Part shown: positions 36,180 to 48,720 of the stretch, in pieces
Layout of the letters: each line of letters opens with the position of its first letter
Position numbering within the stretch: position 1 is the first letter of the stretch
NCBI RefSeq assembly: GCF_008831285.2
Contig: NC_045141.1
Location: 15,672,106-15,736,105 of the forward strand
DNA from: Nymphaea colorata
Taxonomy: Eukaryota > Streptophyta > Magnoliopsida > Nymphaeales > Nymphaeaceae
Direction of reading: 5' to 3'
Length of the DNA: 64,000 bases
The notes under the pieces: generated by a model
The model's database searches: none
Seen by the model: only the letters and a program-made list of their open reading frames with translations
What the model was told of the DNA's origin: nothing
Position numbers and translations under genes: made by a program

Positions 36180-39100
36180 TACTATTAAAAGAGAGATAAT
36201 GGTCGCCAGGAATGATGAAGAAAATGACAGAGACCCTTCGAATGCTCTCACAAGACAGTAAAAGTAGGGGAAGACAATCCATCTTCATAAAAAGGTAAAA
36301 GGAAAAGAGTGTGGTAGCGCAACCACCATACCGCAAAGAACCCGAAAGACGTTCCCTGGAGCATCTCGTAGTTGAAGTTGACGCAGGAAACACTGCAGCT
36401 TTCATCTGCAATGGCAAAAAGAAAGACTTTCGGTTCCACCATGACGGCAACTATAATAAGTGAAAGAGATCAAATAAACTTTTTTGAAATCCGATTCATC
36501 GGTTTCTGTCTCTTTTTTCTGTATCTTCCCTTCCAAATTCCACTTTTTCGGGGGACTTTTGTGCACCTGCGAATAGGATGCAATGCACGCGGGACACAAG
36601 AAACAAAATTCCCAACTTGTGCACCACAACTAGATGTTGACCATAGCGCAAAGGAGTCTCAAACCAGTAGCCAAAGATCTGTGCAGAAAATTGACAAGAA
36701 GCACCCTTGCCGAGCTCTATCTAAAAAATTATAAACCGAATTCCAATGAAAATGATTCTAAACACCAGAAAAAAGAAAACGCATGGTCGATCGGCTGGAA
36801 TGCTGCCACCTAAAGGAATATTGTTTCTATAAAAGCATTAATCTTTGGTCTAAATTTTCATAAAATACTTTTTAACATAGCTTAACAAATGATCATACAG
36901 CTTGAGTTCTAAATGGCAATTGTATCAACCCAATTGGTAAAATAGATTTTGTCACATGAAAAGGAAAAAAACAACTCCATTGCCAGAGATAGTCCTATCA
37001 ACCCACGTGGTAAAATAAACTTTATCACATAAAAAGAAAAAAAAAAAAAACTCCATTGAAAGAAATAGCAATGGGACAGAGCCATTGGTAGCAGAAACAC
37101 TTCGTTCCTTCGCCAACTTGCCTCAATATAGGTCCGGCACTGCTTCACATGGTTATTAAGTTTAGGTCATGGCCCATGTGGGAGTTTGATCACTGTGTTT
37201 AGCTTGTTGGCTCTTGACTTGGAACAGCATGTAATTTATGTGCTCGTCCGGACACCCCACAATTACGAGACAGAAATGTAATAAACACCAAAAGTGTTTT
37301 CCTTGGGATAAATATGCACTGATATAAAGTGTTCTACTGCCGAAAAGAAGGGTCGGCTGCTGCCCACATAAAAGGGTTCAAGCAACTGAACATCTTTTGT
37401 CATAAGTGACAAAAAGAAAAAGAAAAACATGCAAAAGCAGAAAGTACTGCACACTGTTTCCTCCGTCCATGATATTCTTGGACAAAATTCTCAAAAGGAA
37501 CATTTAGATTCTCTGATTTCTTATTCCACAAGTTTAATGGACCCTCTTAAGAATGGCAGTAAGATTTCTCGAAAGCGCGAGAAGCGATGCCACGAGTCAA
37601 AATCTGATGTGAAATGAAGGTGGCTGTCTTACGTAGAAAGTGTTATCGTTCAGTATGAACATCTCCAGAAATGCTCGTCTTCTTCCAGATTGTGCTGTAA
37701 AGGAAGACTCAGCGATCTGGGAACTCAGTTTTTGCCGTTCCTTCATTTCATATATATATATATAAAAAATAAGCAACAGAATAATCAAAAGGTTGGTGCC
37801 TCTGCTCGCTTCCTTTTTTGTTGCTTTAGTTATTCCTTTGCCCCCACCGATGCATATCCCACGAACGAAAATTAGCTAGAAAAGTAGGTGGGCGAAAAAA
37901 TTTAGATGCTAAAAGACAAAGCACAGCATCAAGGTCTTAAAGGGATAATCTGATTGTCACATGGAATTTGTAATGATGCCGATGGATTCATGTAATAGAC
38001 TGCACGCTCGTTTCATGTCACGAATTTGTCACAAGATATATGTCCAATTGATGTGGTTTGCGTCATGCCATTTGTCAATTTCTGAAGATAAGATGATCAG
38101 ATCTACGATGGTATTGATCAGATTTTATGAGGATTTTATAATGAAAACAGTTAGTTTTGTTGACGCATAATGTATGTGATTTATTTTTTTCACTTTCACA
38201 TTTTAAAAAACAAGATTACATGTGACGCATATTTGACAAGGCACAACTGAAGGATTATTATTATTATTACTACTATTATATATATAAACTATCATCATAT
38301 GTAGTCTAATGGTATATGTAGATAGATCTACTAAATGGCCGTTTTTCGTCTTTGAAGTTTTATTTTGGATCATTTGTTTGAAAATAAAATCATGATGTTT
38401 TAACTCCATATATTTTGATGCACTATGAGTCATCAATCTAGCCAAAGCGTATGTGCAGCCCAACGCACACCAAAATTATGCTCGCATCGCATGAACCTAC
38501 AAGCAAGCAAGACGCCAAAAATACCGATGCAGCAACACGCAACACTATTGAAAGAGGACGTGTGGCTTTTGAATCCTTGGAGAGCGCCTAATCACAAAAG
38601 GTTGCCGACCCCTCATCGTCGGTGAAGAACAGCCATGTAGGCGCGTCCTCGATCCAACACTAGTCTCACCACACTCCAAAAGGCGATTGTAGAGGCGAAG
38701 GAGACCCACACAGCACCTAAGCCCTGCACGAGACTGCGGAGGATGAGCAAAGCAACCAAGAAGCATGCCGCCGCCGGCATTAAAGTCACGATGGCAGGAA
38801 GCAGCACCGCCGGAAAGAGGAAAGGTTGCCGGAAACAATGGTGGGATGGAGCCTATCTGTGCATCAATTGGCACATTTTCGATGAAGATCTCTCTTCCAC
38901 TGGAATCCTGAGAATGGTTAAAAGATTACTTACATTGGATGAATTCAAATAACATGACGTTTGCTTTTTGAGGTGTTGAGATTTTTTAGAGGCATAAATT
39001 GCCTGTGAGACAGAAATTCCTCTGATTGTACAAAAAGATATTAGCTCCTCAGTAGAGCTTGCTTGTTTTTGCAGTTTGAGGTAGTAGGATTCGTTAAAGA

Positions 39101-41085
39101 TGTAAAATAATTCCTGCATTCATATATCAGACAAATTTAGATAACTAAAGAAGCAATTTACAGTTTTTTTTTTTTTACCTAACTTGGATAGAATGTGTGT
39201 ATCTCCTTGCTTATTTGTTACAAACATCAACTTTGGTTGCACATATCCTTGAAAACTTTGTCTCTCTGCCTGTGCTCTTCTGTCATAGATATCTTTGAAG
39301 GCCTGGTAGTGATATCAATGATTGCTAAGTGGATTCATTGTGCATAAGAGGTTGTTCTTTCAGGCCTTTGCAGAATGTGTCTCTTGTTGTGATTAACCTT
39401 GCACTTTTGGGACCAGTTTGAGCAATCTTAATTTTGCTTTCAAGATATTTTAAATAATAATATGGATTCATTTCCATTTTCACAATAGATGTTTCCCACA
39501 TTTGGACAATGCAGAAAGGAAATTTGAATATATGGCCTCATCAAAGTGGTACAGGAAAGAGAGAGAAATCACTCATTTCTTCGCAATGAAGTCAAGGTCA
39601 AGGCAACATTTTCTTTATATAGTAGCAACTTCCATTTTACACTAATAGTAAGATATAATATCATGATACATACATCTCTTATACCTATCGAAATGTTTTT
39701 GGCCTTTAATTATTTTTGTATTGACGGTTGGAAGAAATAGAACAAAAAACTAAAGTTGTGAATTAACATTAAATTAGTAAAATGTCATATCTTCTTTTCC
39801 CCCATCTTTCTCCCAACCATAATAAATTTTCTGTTAGCTATGGTTTATAGTGTGTGATAGTTTATAACGACTTTAATGATGATTTAATAAATTTTAAATT
39901 TTAGTCATCCAACAACTATCCAGCACATAGCAGATATATATATATATATATATATAAAATTGATTTTTGACTCATCCTTGTTTGACAGATTTTGAGCTGT
40001 CGACTTAGAGCACACCATTCCATGATTCTTTAGAATGGATCTCCTGTAAAGTAGTTTAGGTTAATCAAGTTCTATTAGATATTTCTTAGACTAAATTTTC
40101 ATGCCATACCTTTTGGTATTTTAGTATCTTTTTTGCTTTGAAAAGAAAGTACTAAAATGCATGCTCATATAACCAGATTGAACTTTTAATTACCAGCCCA
40201 TTGATTTCCTTATGCATAAATATTTAATAACTAACATTAGTAAATATTTATGGGAGTTACTAAAATGCACTTTTGAGACATTTCATATACTTTTTCAAAA
40301 TGCATACCGATTATCCTTACTGCAAAATATATACCTTAAAATTTAAAAACCGGACTACTTAAAATAGATAACCATAGTGTTCTTTGTGCAAGTTAATTTA
40401 CAAATATGATTTTTCGAGAAATCGATAGGAAACATATATTAAGTCAATCACTTTTTGAGTCAGAATGCATATGTTTACCTACAAAAAAACTAATGATTCG
40501 TATAGCATCAAAACTTTGATAGTAGATGAAAACAACTCGAACTAAAACTAAAGTATACTTTACTTTAATACTAATTAGTATTTATAAACATGTTAGTATA
40601 TCCATATTTTGTTTAAAATACTTTTTTTAACTAGAATTTATACAGTTCATTCGTTTCTAATCTAATTTCCAGGTACCATGATGATCGAGATCAAACTTAA
40701 ATAGTTAAGTTAAGAATGTAAGGCATGGCTCTTGGGACGAAAAAGTATAAATAACGCAACCTCTTGAAACAACAAGAACATCTTCTCGTTATGCTGCTTT
40801 AATAAAAGAACAGCTAGGAAAAAGCAATGCAATTACTTTTGTTTTAATAAATAACGCAACCTCTATCCGTTCTCGCAAAAGCAATTAATGATCACGATTT
40901 CCTGATTATATGAAAAATAATCTGCCAGATTCCTGGACTGCTTTCCCGATTCAGAGTACATGCCATAAGTGCTGTTAAACTTAGGAAACAATCAATTTGA
41001 GGTTAAATTTTTCTAAGGTTGCAATCTCCTCTTTTCATGGCATACAAAATAAAAGGTGCACGGGTTTAAGTTGAACCATCTCCTA
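36180..41085. other. Intergenic region, no confident gene
   Basis: AT-rich sequence with short frames. Notable items are a ~73-bp tandem duplication at about 36923-37069, a G+C-rich island at about 38610-38840 whose overlapping frames I could not assign, and a TA run at 39933-39957. No exon chain can be built. Confidence 0.5.
36923..37069. repeat. ~73-bp imperfect tandem duplication
   Basis: Two adjacent copies begin TATCAACCCA, continue through GGTAAAATA and AACTCCATTG, and differ by substitutions and poly-A length. The divergence indicates an old local duplication. Confidence 0.8.
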
Positions 41086-41268
41086 GTTTCATGCAGTGGC
41101 GGAGCCACGTTGTGATTGGTGTGGGCAGTTGCCCACACCAGTCTCTTAAAATTTATTTATTTTCAAATGGGCATCTTTAAATATTTGTCCTCTGTCCCAC
41201 CAAATATAAGTATTTTTAAAGGAGCGTCCCCCCATCTAATTTTTTTTTGCTCCGCCACTGGTTTCATG
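41086..41268. mobile_element. hAT-type MITE with perfect TIRs and TSD
   Basis: CAGTGGCGGAGC at 41094-41105 is the exact inverted complement of GCTCCGCCACTG at 41249-41260. The 167-bp element is flanked by a perfect 8-bp duplication GTTTCATG (41086-41093 and 41261-41268). The CAGTGGCGG-type terminus and 8-bp target duplication are characteristic of hAT transposons. Next to the left end is a near-perfect internal palindrome, GTGTGGGCAGTTGCCCACAC. It is non-coding, so it needs a transposase from elsewhere. The intact duplication suggests fairly recent insertion. Confidence 0.92.
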
Positions 41269-42384
41269 CACTGTCTTTCTGAGTTTCAAGCAAACATGCT
41301 TGCTGTGCTACTCCCCAAGTTCACTGGACGGCATTTAGCAAGAGGGGCCGGGGCGCCACCGGGTGATGTCGGCCTGAGCATTTTCCGGTCAAACAATGAC
41401 CACAGAGGATTTGCACAAAGCCTCTTCTCTCTGTTTACACTTGCACTGCTACCGGGAAAAAGGCCGAGAAAGTCACTCATGTTCAGGCAACTCCAGTTGA
41501 CCCATTTCTCCATCAGTGGGGAAGTTAATCTTCATTACTTGCCAATTCAAATGTTGGCCTACGGGTTCCTCTTATTCTGAATCGAGCAATAATATCATAG
41601 ATGAACCAATCTGAGGAAAAAGATTCCAAGAATTACACATGGTAGTTGATATGATAGAAAAGCAGATACTCCTTCGGCCTAGGCATGGCCGATGCTTGCA
41701 AAGTAATATAGAAGATCTTATTGCAATAGAGGAAAGTTATGATTACCAAAGAACCATAAAATCAAGATGACGGGCGTTCATAGTTCTACTATGAATGACC
41801 AAGGTCTATCACAACTTCTTTGATTCTCATAATCGGGATTTTTTCTCTATATAGTCCTTGTTTTTCTTTAAGAGAAGAGTTTAATCGAACAAGTGTATGG
41901 GAAAAAGCACGCACCCCTTTATCTCATGGGTTGTACCCTTTCGTGCAACAGTTACGAAAATGCAGTAAACTTATGTTAAATTATGAAACGTGCATTAATC
42001 TCATGGAAATCATTGAATGCAATATTGCAGATTTGGGCCAAAAATAAAACGAGAAATTAATGAATTTTCTCGATAATGCAAGAGCAGGTATCCTCGAAGG
42101 CTGAGCACTTACTCGTGAAAAAATGGCCTGCAAGATCCGGGCGCAATTGCCCCTACTGATATTTTCACGAAATATTACAAAAATTTCTTTCTAGACTGTG
42201 ACTCAGGCAGCTGGATCAACCAGGAAGAGTGACGACTGAATGGCGTGAATATTAAAACAACTTTCGGGAACGATTGGCTGGAAAAGTTGGCAACGAAAGT
42301 AGAAAAGCAACAAGTGAGCACCTCCAAATTTGGATAGTAAAGCCACCAAAAAAACTAAACGAGAAATTAATGAATCTCTAATTA
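41269..42384. other. Spacer between MITE and foldback
   Basis: A moderately G+C-rich stretch at about 41280-41520 has open frames on both strands that I cannot assign to a family. The 17-mer ACGAGAAATTAATGAAT occurs twice, near 42046 and 42358, which could mark the edges of an inserted or duplicated segment. No gene is supported. Confidence 0.4.
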
Positions 42385-43382
42385 CCAAAAAATAAGGGGA
42401 ACATTTGGGCCCTTCTCTATCTCTCTTCGGAAGTATCCCTGGCCCTGCCTTTTTCTATTTGTTGAGCCTTGTTTTCTTGATGCGCAAACTGTCACCATAA
42501 TAGGAAGACGATGGCAATAAGGTTTTCCTACAAAGGGCCGGCTACCCACCGGGTATGGTTTGGACCAAAAAAATTAAGGGTGGGCATTGGATCGACCCGA
42601 TCTAACCCATCGGGCCGGTGAGCCAGGCCTGGTCGGCCTGATTGCACGAGTGTTGGCCCCGGTCAGACCTATTTAAAATTTAAAAATAATTTTTAAAATT
42701 ATAAAATTAATTTTTTAATACAAAATATATTTATTAATAATAAATATCTATTATTAAAAAAAATTGAAAAAAAAATTATTCTTAACGGGCTAAACGGGCC
42801 GGCCTATCGGGCCCGGGCCCAATCGGTCCGGGCCGGCCCGGCCCAGCAGCGGCCGGGTCCGATGCCTACTCTGGGAGAAAACAGCCCGGCGGGCTGAGAA
42901 AATGGACCGGCGGGCCGGGCTTGGGCCTGATGTGCGGCCCGGCCCAGTTCGATCGGCACGTTTATAATTAAAAAAAATAAATTTTTAATTTTTTTTAAAT
43001 TTAATAATATGTATTTTATTATTAAAAATATATTTTATATTACAAAAAAATTATTTTATAATTAAAAAAATTATTACCAAACAGGCCGGGCCGGGTCGAA
43101 ACCCTGGCTATTGGGCCGGGCTTGCCCAGGTCTAGGTTTTCCCACGTAAAGAACACCAGTTTAAATTCCACTAAACATTGGCACTAAGCATTGGCTCTCC
43201 CCTTCAGCTCCTCGTTTGTGTTCAAGTGCATTTCTCCAAACCTGTCAGGGAAGAACATGGTAATAGAACCGCAGCAGGCGTTGCGTTGTGATACAACTAC
43301 TGTGGGAAATTGTGAGAGACCTCTTTACTCAATCCAGCCGGTTTAGAAGGCAGTACCGACAGCTTTGAGTAAGAGTTGGGAA

Positions 43383-43443
43383 GTGTGAAACTCATTCTGG
43401 CCAAATTGCCGTCGTGTGAAACTCATTCTGGCCAAATTGCCGT
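43383..43443. repeat. 31-bp tandem duplication in left foldback arm
   Basis: Two adjacent 31-bp units, beginning GTGTGAAACTCATTCTGGCC, differ only at the last base. The right arm has a single copy, so the duplication postdates the inverted repeat. Confidence 0.9.
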
Positions 43444-44079
43444 AGGCAGAATTGAATGAGGTGCTAAGGAGGGGTGGAGAGCTCATGGAAATTTGTAGCA
43501 AAGTTTTCCGCTGGAACTTCTTCAAACAAAAGAGGTATTTTTCCATGTCTAGCCCGTTGTGTCACCCGGCCCGGCCCGTTGCCGAGGTCTAGCATGGAAT
43601 ACTTCTTTTGTTTGAAGAAGTTTCAGTGGGAAATTTTGCTACATTTTTCCATGAACTCTCCGCCCCTCCTTTGCACCTCATTCGATTAGGCCAACCGCAA
43701 TCTGGCCCGAATGAGTTTCACACTTCCAACTCTTGCTCAAGCCGCCGGTACTGCCTTCTAAACCGGCTGGATTGAGTAAAGAGGTCTCTCACAATTTTCC
43801 ACAGTAGTTGTATCACAACGCCTATAAATGCACTTGAACAGAAAATCAAAAGAGGAGCTGACAGGTTTGGAGAAAGGCACCTGAAGGGGAGAGCCAATGC
43901 TTAGTGGAATTTAAACTGGTGTTTTTAAGCGGCTGGCCAAGCAGGTCCGTTTGGTAATAATTTTTTTTTAATTATGAAATATTTTTTTAGTAATATAAAA
44001 TATATTTTTAATAATAAAATGCATATTATTAAATTTAAAAAAATATTTTTTTTTTTAATTATAAACGTACCGAATCGAA

Positions 44080-44210
44080 CTGGGCCGGGCCGCACATCAG
44101 GCCTAGGCCCGGCCCACTGGGCCGGGCCGCACATCAGGCCCAGGCCCGGCCCACTGGGCCGGGCCGCACATCAGGCCCAGGCCCGGCCCACTGGGCCGTT
44201 TCTCGGCCCA
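44080..44210. repeat. 37-bp G+C-rich tandem repeat in right foldback arm
   Basis: Three 37-bp units start at 44080, 44117 and 44154 and are almost identical; each is itself partly palindromic (GGGCCGGGCC...GGCCCGGCCC). A shorter 20-bp unit is then repeated from 44191. The left arm carries one corresponding unit. Confidence 0.92.
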
Positions 44211-44659
44211 CTGGGCCGTTTTCTCCCAGGGTGGACGTTGGGCCCGGTCACCGCTGGGCCGGGCCGGCTCGGGCCCGATAGGTCGACCTGTTTATCCCAT
44301 TAAGAATAAAAAAATAATTTTTTTTCAAAATTTTTTTAATAATAGATATTTATTATTAATAAATATATTTTATATTAAAAAATTATTTTATAATTTAAAA
44401 AATTATTTTTTTTAATTTTAAATAGGTCTACCCCGAGCCAAAACTTGAGCTATCGGGCCGAGCGTGGGCCGAATCAAGCCGATCTGATTTCTACTCTTAG
44501 TTTTTTCGATCCAAACCCAAACCCGACCGGACCGAATACGGGGTACCCGGTAGGTAGCGGGCCCGTTGTAGGAATCGTCTTCCTCGTTATGGCTTCCCGA
44601 TTATGGCAACAGTTTGCGCATCAAGAAAACAAGGCCCAAATGTTCCACTTATTTTTGGG

Positions 44660-45439
44660 TGGAATCCCGTTTACCCACTTCTAACTTGCATGATGTCATT
44701 ACCATTTTTGTGTTGTTCCTTACTGAAGATCTATACCTTGTTACTATAGAATCAAAGAAAAGGTTTCCAGCAAATCCAGGGAGCACAAAGTAAAGAGTCC
44801 ATTCACGTAAGAAAGATGCAAAATGAAGAGGGATGAGCCACACAGCAAAGGTTAGAAGGAAAACAATGCTAATCCTTTTTTTAGCTCCTAAAATGCTTGC
44901 AACAACAATATGGGCCTAGTGGAGTTTGTTCAGGTTTTCATAGTATTGGTTAGTAGCAGCAGCCAGCAGGCATTCAGAGACATCACTTGTTCTAACACTA
45001 GTAAAGGAACACCTAAGACAATAGTGCGAAGAATGCGAAGAAAAGGGGAAGGAAAATGAAGAAGAAATAGAATGGGGAAGAAGATAGCTGGCATGCAATC
45101 AGGGGGAGAAGAATGACCTAGAACTGTGTACAGATAGGAGGTCAGAGCTTGTAATGTACTCATGGACCGTAGACCATGCTAAGAAACTAATGATTCCAAA
45201 ATGGGCACAAAGTACATATGGCATAAAGTAAACTGTGAATAGCTATAACATTAGGACAAAGAGTTTATTTAGTACTGAGAGAATAACACTCGATCTTGTC
45301 AAGCATCATAACATGTTTTGGCTCTAGTACAAATGAAAATGGCTATAAAACATACAGAAGCTGGCCTGAATAACCTCATTATTCACATCAACCACATAGA
45401 AAGAGATAAGAATGGTAATACAACCGACTAGGAAATAAC
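44660..45439. other. Region where the oxidoreductase 3' half should lie
   Basis: The minus strand after the last recognised oxidoreductase exon shows no continuation of the expected C-terminal domain. I read only low-complexity frames here. The foldback adjoins directly. Confidence 0.5.
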
Positions 45440-46767
45440 CTGAAAGCACTTGGAGATTCTTGATTTGTCTCTTATGGAAACACATCCCTTTTGAAGGATT
45501 TCCTGAAACCACAGAATTTCCTGATAGGTCTTGGCATGCAAAAAAGAGTGACTGTGGACATGTAATGAATTCAAAACTCTCGCACCGATTAAAATTTTGC
45601 ACAACAAGAACGGCTGAGAGAAATACATTACCTGGTGATAACGCATAGGATGGATATTTACAGCTTGGGGCATGTAGAAATCCTTGTTTAAAGGCATAAT
45701 CACATCTGGCATCAGTTTCTTGACAAAATCATTAGTTACAATTTCAAGTTTGCAACTCTGAAGGTGGTGCCGAGCTTTCTAACAGTTTAAAATGAACCCT
45801 TTTTAATATTAGTATCGCTTGATTCAGCAAAGCAAAATACTAGACCATTCACCAAGAAAATTATGACCTCGGTCATTATATCCAGATTCTTTATTTTGGT
45901 TGCAGGTCTTATGATTCCCCTGCAACAGAAGAAACTATGACTATAACTAGGAGCTGCGACTATAACTAGGAGCTGCGACACATTACTGCACACAAAGACA
46001 TTTAGCACCAAAAAGAACAAGAAACAACATAAACAACTAATTTTTGAAAAATCACTTAGCATGTAAATTAAGTGACCACATGGAGTCAATCTTCTTGATG
46101 ATAACATTGCTTTGATAGGTTATATTTACTTGTCTTTTACCACTTATATAGACCAAGAGCAGGGGGAAAACAAGTTGATTATCTACGCCAAAAGTGGAGA
46201 GAAGACATGGTTGTGCAACTTAGCTTGAGGAAGAACATGGTTTAGTAACATTTTTAGTAAATTAAATAAAAGGACCTATATTTGTAAACAGATAGAATGA
46301 TTCAAAAACAAATGATCATTCAAAATGCCTACAAGGTCAATATAGGAGAGATGCGTCTTTCGTTAGATGTCCAGTTTCAAAAAGTGGCAAACCTTCTCCA
46401 GAAGATTGGCCCATTAAAATCAATGGTATGATAAGAAATGTCGTTGTTCCAACTTGAAGTCCTAGATTGCACTGCAATTTCTGCAACCCTTAGCAGCTTC
46501 ACAGCCTCTTCCCAGCATTCAGCTCCTCTCCACAAAGGTTTGACTGTAATATACAACCAAAGAAAAGCTGAAACAAGTATAATTCGTGAAACAGTACAGA
46601 ACAAAGCAATGTTTCAGTTTTAGTCTGGAATCACAATGATAAATGTAGGAACTCATACCTTTAGGGGAGTATGGATGCACAAGCCCTCCTGCAACCCCAG
46701 AAGCACCACCTCCAATACCAACCTCATCATAGATATCAACATGCAGATCTGTATCCCTTGCACTGAG
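45440..46767 (-). pseudogene. FAD-dependent oxidoreductase fragment (DAO/MnmC-like)
   Basis: Five consecutive exons join in frame on the minus strand: 46767-46659, 46543-46393, 45919-45868, 45778-45632, 45551-45440. The protein contains DIYDEVGIGGGASGVAGGL and HPYSPKVKPLWRGAECW, then RRGIIRPATKIKNLDIM, then FYMPQAVNIHPMRY and CFHKRQIKNLQVLS. These are hallmarks of the plant plastid-type FAD-dependent oxidoreductase family related to the MnmC C-terminal/D-amino-acid oxidase fold. Splice sites are good, but the GxGxxG dinucleotide-binding exon expected just upstream and the whole C-terminal half downstream are not found. Upstream, a possible remnant of the transit-peptide exon lies near 48112-48193. 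The copy is therefore probably a fragment or pseudogene, though missing exons beyond large introns cannot be fully excluded. Confidence 0.75.
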
Positions 46768-48720
46768 CTGCATAGCAGAGAATTTTTTTAGTACCTAAAT
46801 TGCTTAAGCACCACAAAGAAAAGTCATCACAAGGACCTAGATCTTGCAAAAACATGATCCTATAGTACATAACCATAAAGTAATTGAACACTTGAAGAAG
46901 CTACCGGTTTAATTCACCAACAGAGTGAGTAAGCCGTTCAAATATGCCAGTAGTGTACCAATTCACAGTACAGACATTTACGTATGTAATTCAACAATAA
47001 ATAATGCTTATTTCATAAGACTTACAAAGTGGACACAAATTGCATTCTGCGTTTGTGGCTTGGAAGAAATTTAGTAGCATCTCAAAAAAGTTCAGGCTGC
47101 TATTTTTGCATCTGCTCTACAGAGGTCATTGACCTATTAAGAATCAAGGTCATCTAAACTGCAGTTTATATCATGCTTGAATTGTCTCTGCTGATTCCAA
47201 TGGAATGTGATGGTAATCTTGATTCAGTACATTGGTTACTAGGTGCAGGTGTAAAGAATGCCTTATTAGGTTCATACTTTCTTTTTACATTTGCAAATTC
47301 ATTTTAGAAATACACATATTTTTTACGACATGGAGGAAGCTGATCTGACAGCAACAAAAGGCCTTTGTTTCTTTTACAACTTAAGGCCATTGTGTTTCTC
47401 CAGCATTCAATTTGAGGCACTTATAAGTTATTAACTAATTTTATTTACCCAAGGCAAAGGAGAATGACACAAACAAGCTCATGATCATACAGTCCTTCGG
47501 ATACCTACATTTAGTTCTTAAGCATATTCCACTCGTCTGAACATGGCAACTTTATTAAAAAACATCTGAACTCTCTTCCCTTGTAGAAAAGCTGACAGGA
47601 ACAAGTGCCAGCCCTTCCATTCCGCAGTGTAACTTTTGCCACGGTGTCGTGCTCTTAAGTTGTGGCACACAGGGCTGACGTCATTATAAAAGAAAAAGAG
47701 AAAAAAAAAAGTTGATAGCATTGGAGTGGACATTTTTTCCTTCCATAACAGGGAAACAAACTATAGAAGTCGATGCATACCAGCATCAGAAACTCAAAGT
47801 GAGTGAAGTCAGATATGAGCTAATAATATTGCTTGAGTGGCAACAACTTCAATACCCAATAAACCAATTAAAGTTAGACAGCCAAGTTGAATGAGAATTC
47901 TTTTCTAGGATTGCAGGAAACAAGCAGCATCAAAATGTGTTGCTTATCAGTTCTAATCAAAAGATATCAAAACAGCAAATCAGCTAGCATCAAGGATGAA
48001 CAATGACATGGGGATTTAAGAGATAACAACATGTTTCTCGGCTTATATTGGTATTACTGAAGAATAATATGAAGAGAGAAAAAAACTTTGAATCCAACAA
48101 AACTCTTGACAACCATTAGTTGAATGTATACTTGGTTCTGCCTGACTCGCGTCAAGGGAGAGACACTTTTGGGATGCATGAACTCTCAGGCATCTGCACA
48201 AAAGTTGCAAAAGCATGAGTTTCATTTATCTTAGCTCACTTCTTCCTTCTACAAGATATCCACTGTTTACATTTACGTCCATGTGATGAGCCATCAGAAA
48301 ACCAATTGAGCTCTTGGAATTAGGCCTCAAAACAGGTGTTGAATAACTCGTACGCAGTACAATGCAACATCTGGTTCCACCATTTAAGGATGTCGTTGCT
48401 TAATTTGCTCTGAAGTTCTGATGCCTAAACGAAGGTGATCACAGAGAAACAACAAGTTTAATTGCCATCGTGTTTTTCACTATTAATATTTGATGGCCAT
48501 TCTGATTTTAATGATCGGTGCGGATGTGGCTAATAGTTTTGATATGCCAAATCCTGATCAAGTGAACAGTAAAACTAAATTAATTACGGACATGAATTTG
48601 AAAAGGAAAGGAGTCAGATGTGGTGGTTTGTCAAATTTATAGAAAACGGAATCACTTGGAAGAGCAGTAGTGTTTCAAAAATCCTATAAAATGTTTATGA
48701 AGCTGATATATAATGGGCCT
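46768..48720. other. Upstream of oxidoreductase fragment
   Basis: AT-rich sequence. The minus strand at 48193-48112 has an acceptor (TTGTGCAG) followed by a frame reading CLRVHASQKCLSLDASQAE that could be an N-terminal transit exon of the oxidoreductase, but no nucleotide-binding exon lies between it and 46767. Otherwise I see nothing definite. Confidence 0.35.

Larger units (their letters stand above)
42385..44659. mobile_element. 2.3-kb foldback (long inverted repeat) element
   Basis: Two ~1.1-kb arms (about 42385-43552 and 43588-44659) are inverted copies around a ~35-base G+C-rich spacer. Matching landmarks include the outer AACATTTGGGCC, the TTGATGCGCAAACTGT word (inverted at 44609-44624), a central AACTTCTTCAAACAAAAG segment and its complement, and CCGGTTTAGAAGGCAGTACC. 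Arms carry GGGCC-rich hAT-like ends (TAAGGGTGGGCATTGG and GCCCAGGTCTA). The left arm has a ~55-base insertion and a 31-bp tandem duplication; the right arm has a 37-bp G+C-rich unit in three copies. There is no coding capacity. A transcript across it would form a long hairpin. Confidence 0.85.

Noticed and set aside
44080..44210. Regular spaced repeats that might suggest a CRISPR-like array
   Set aside because: Units are directly adjacent with no unique spacers, and this is plant nuclear DNA inside a transposon.
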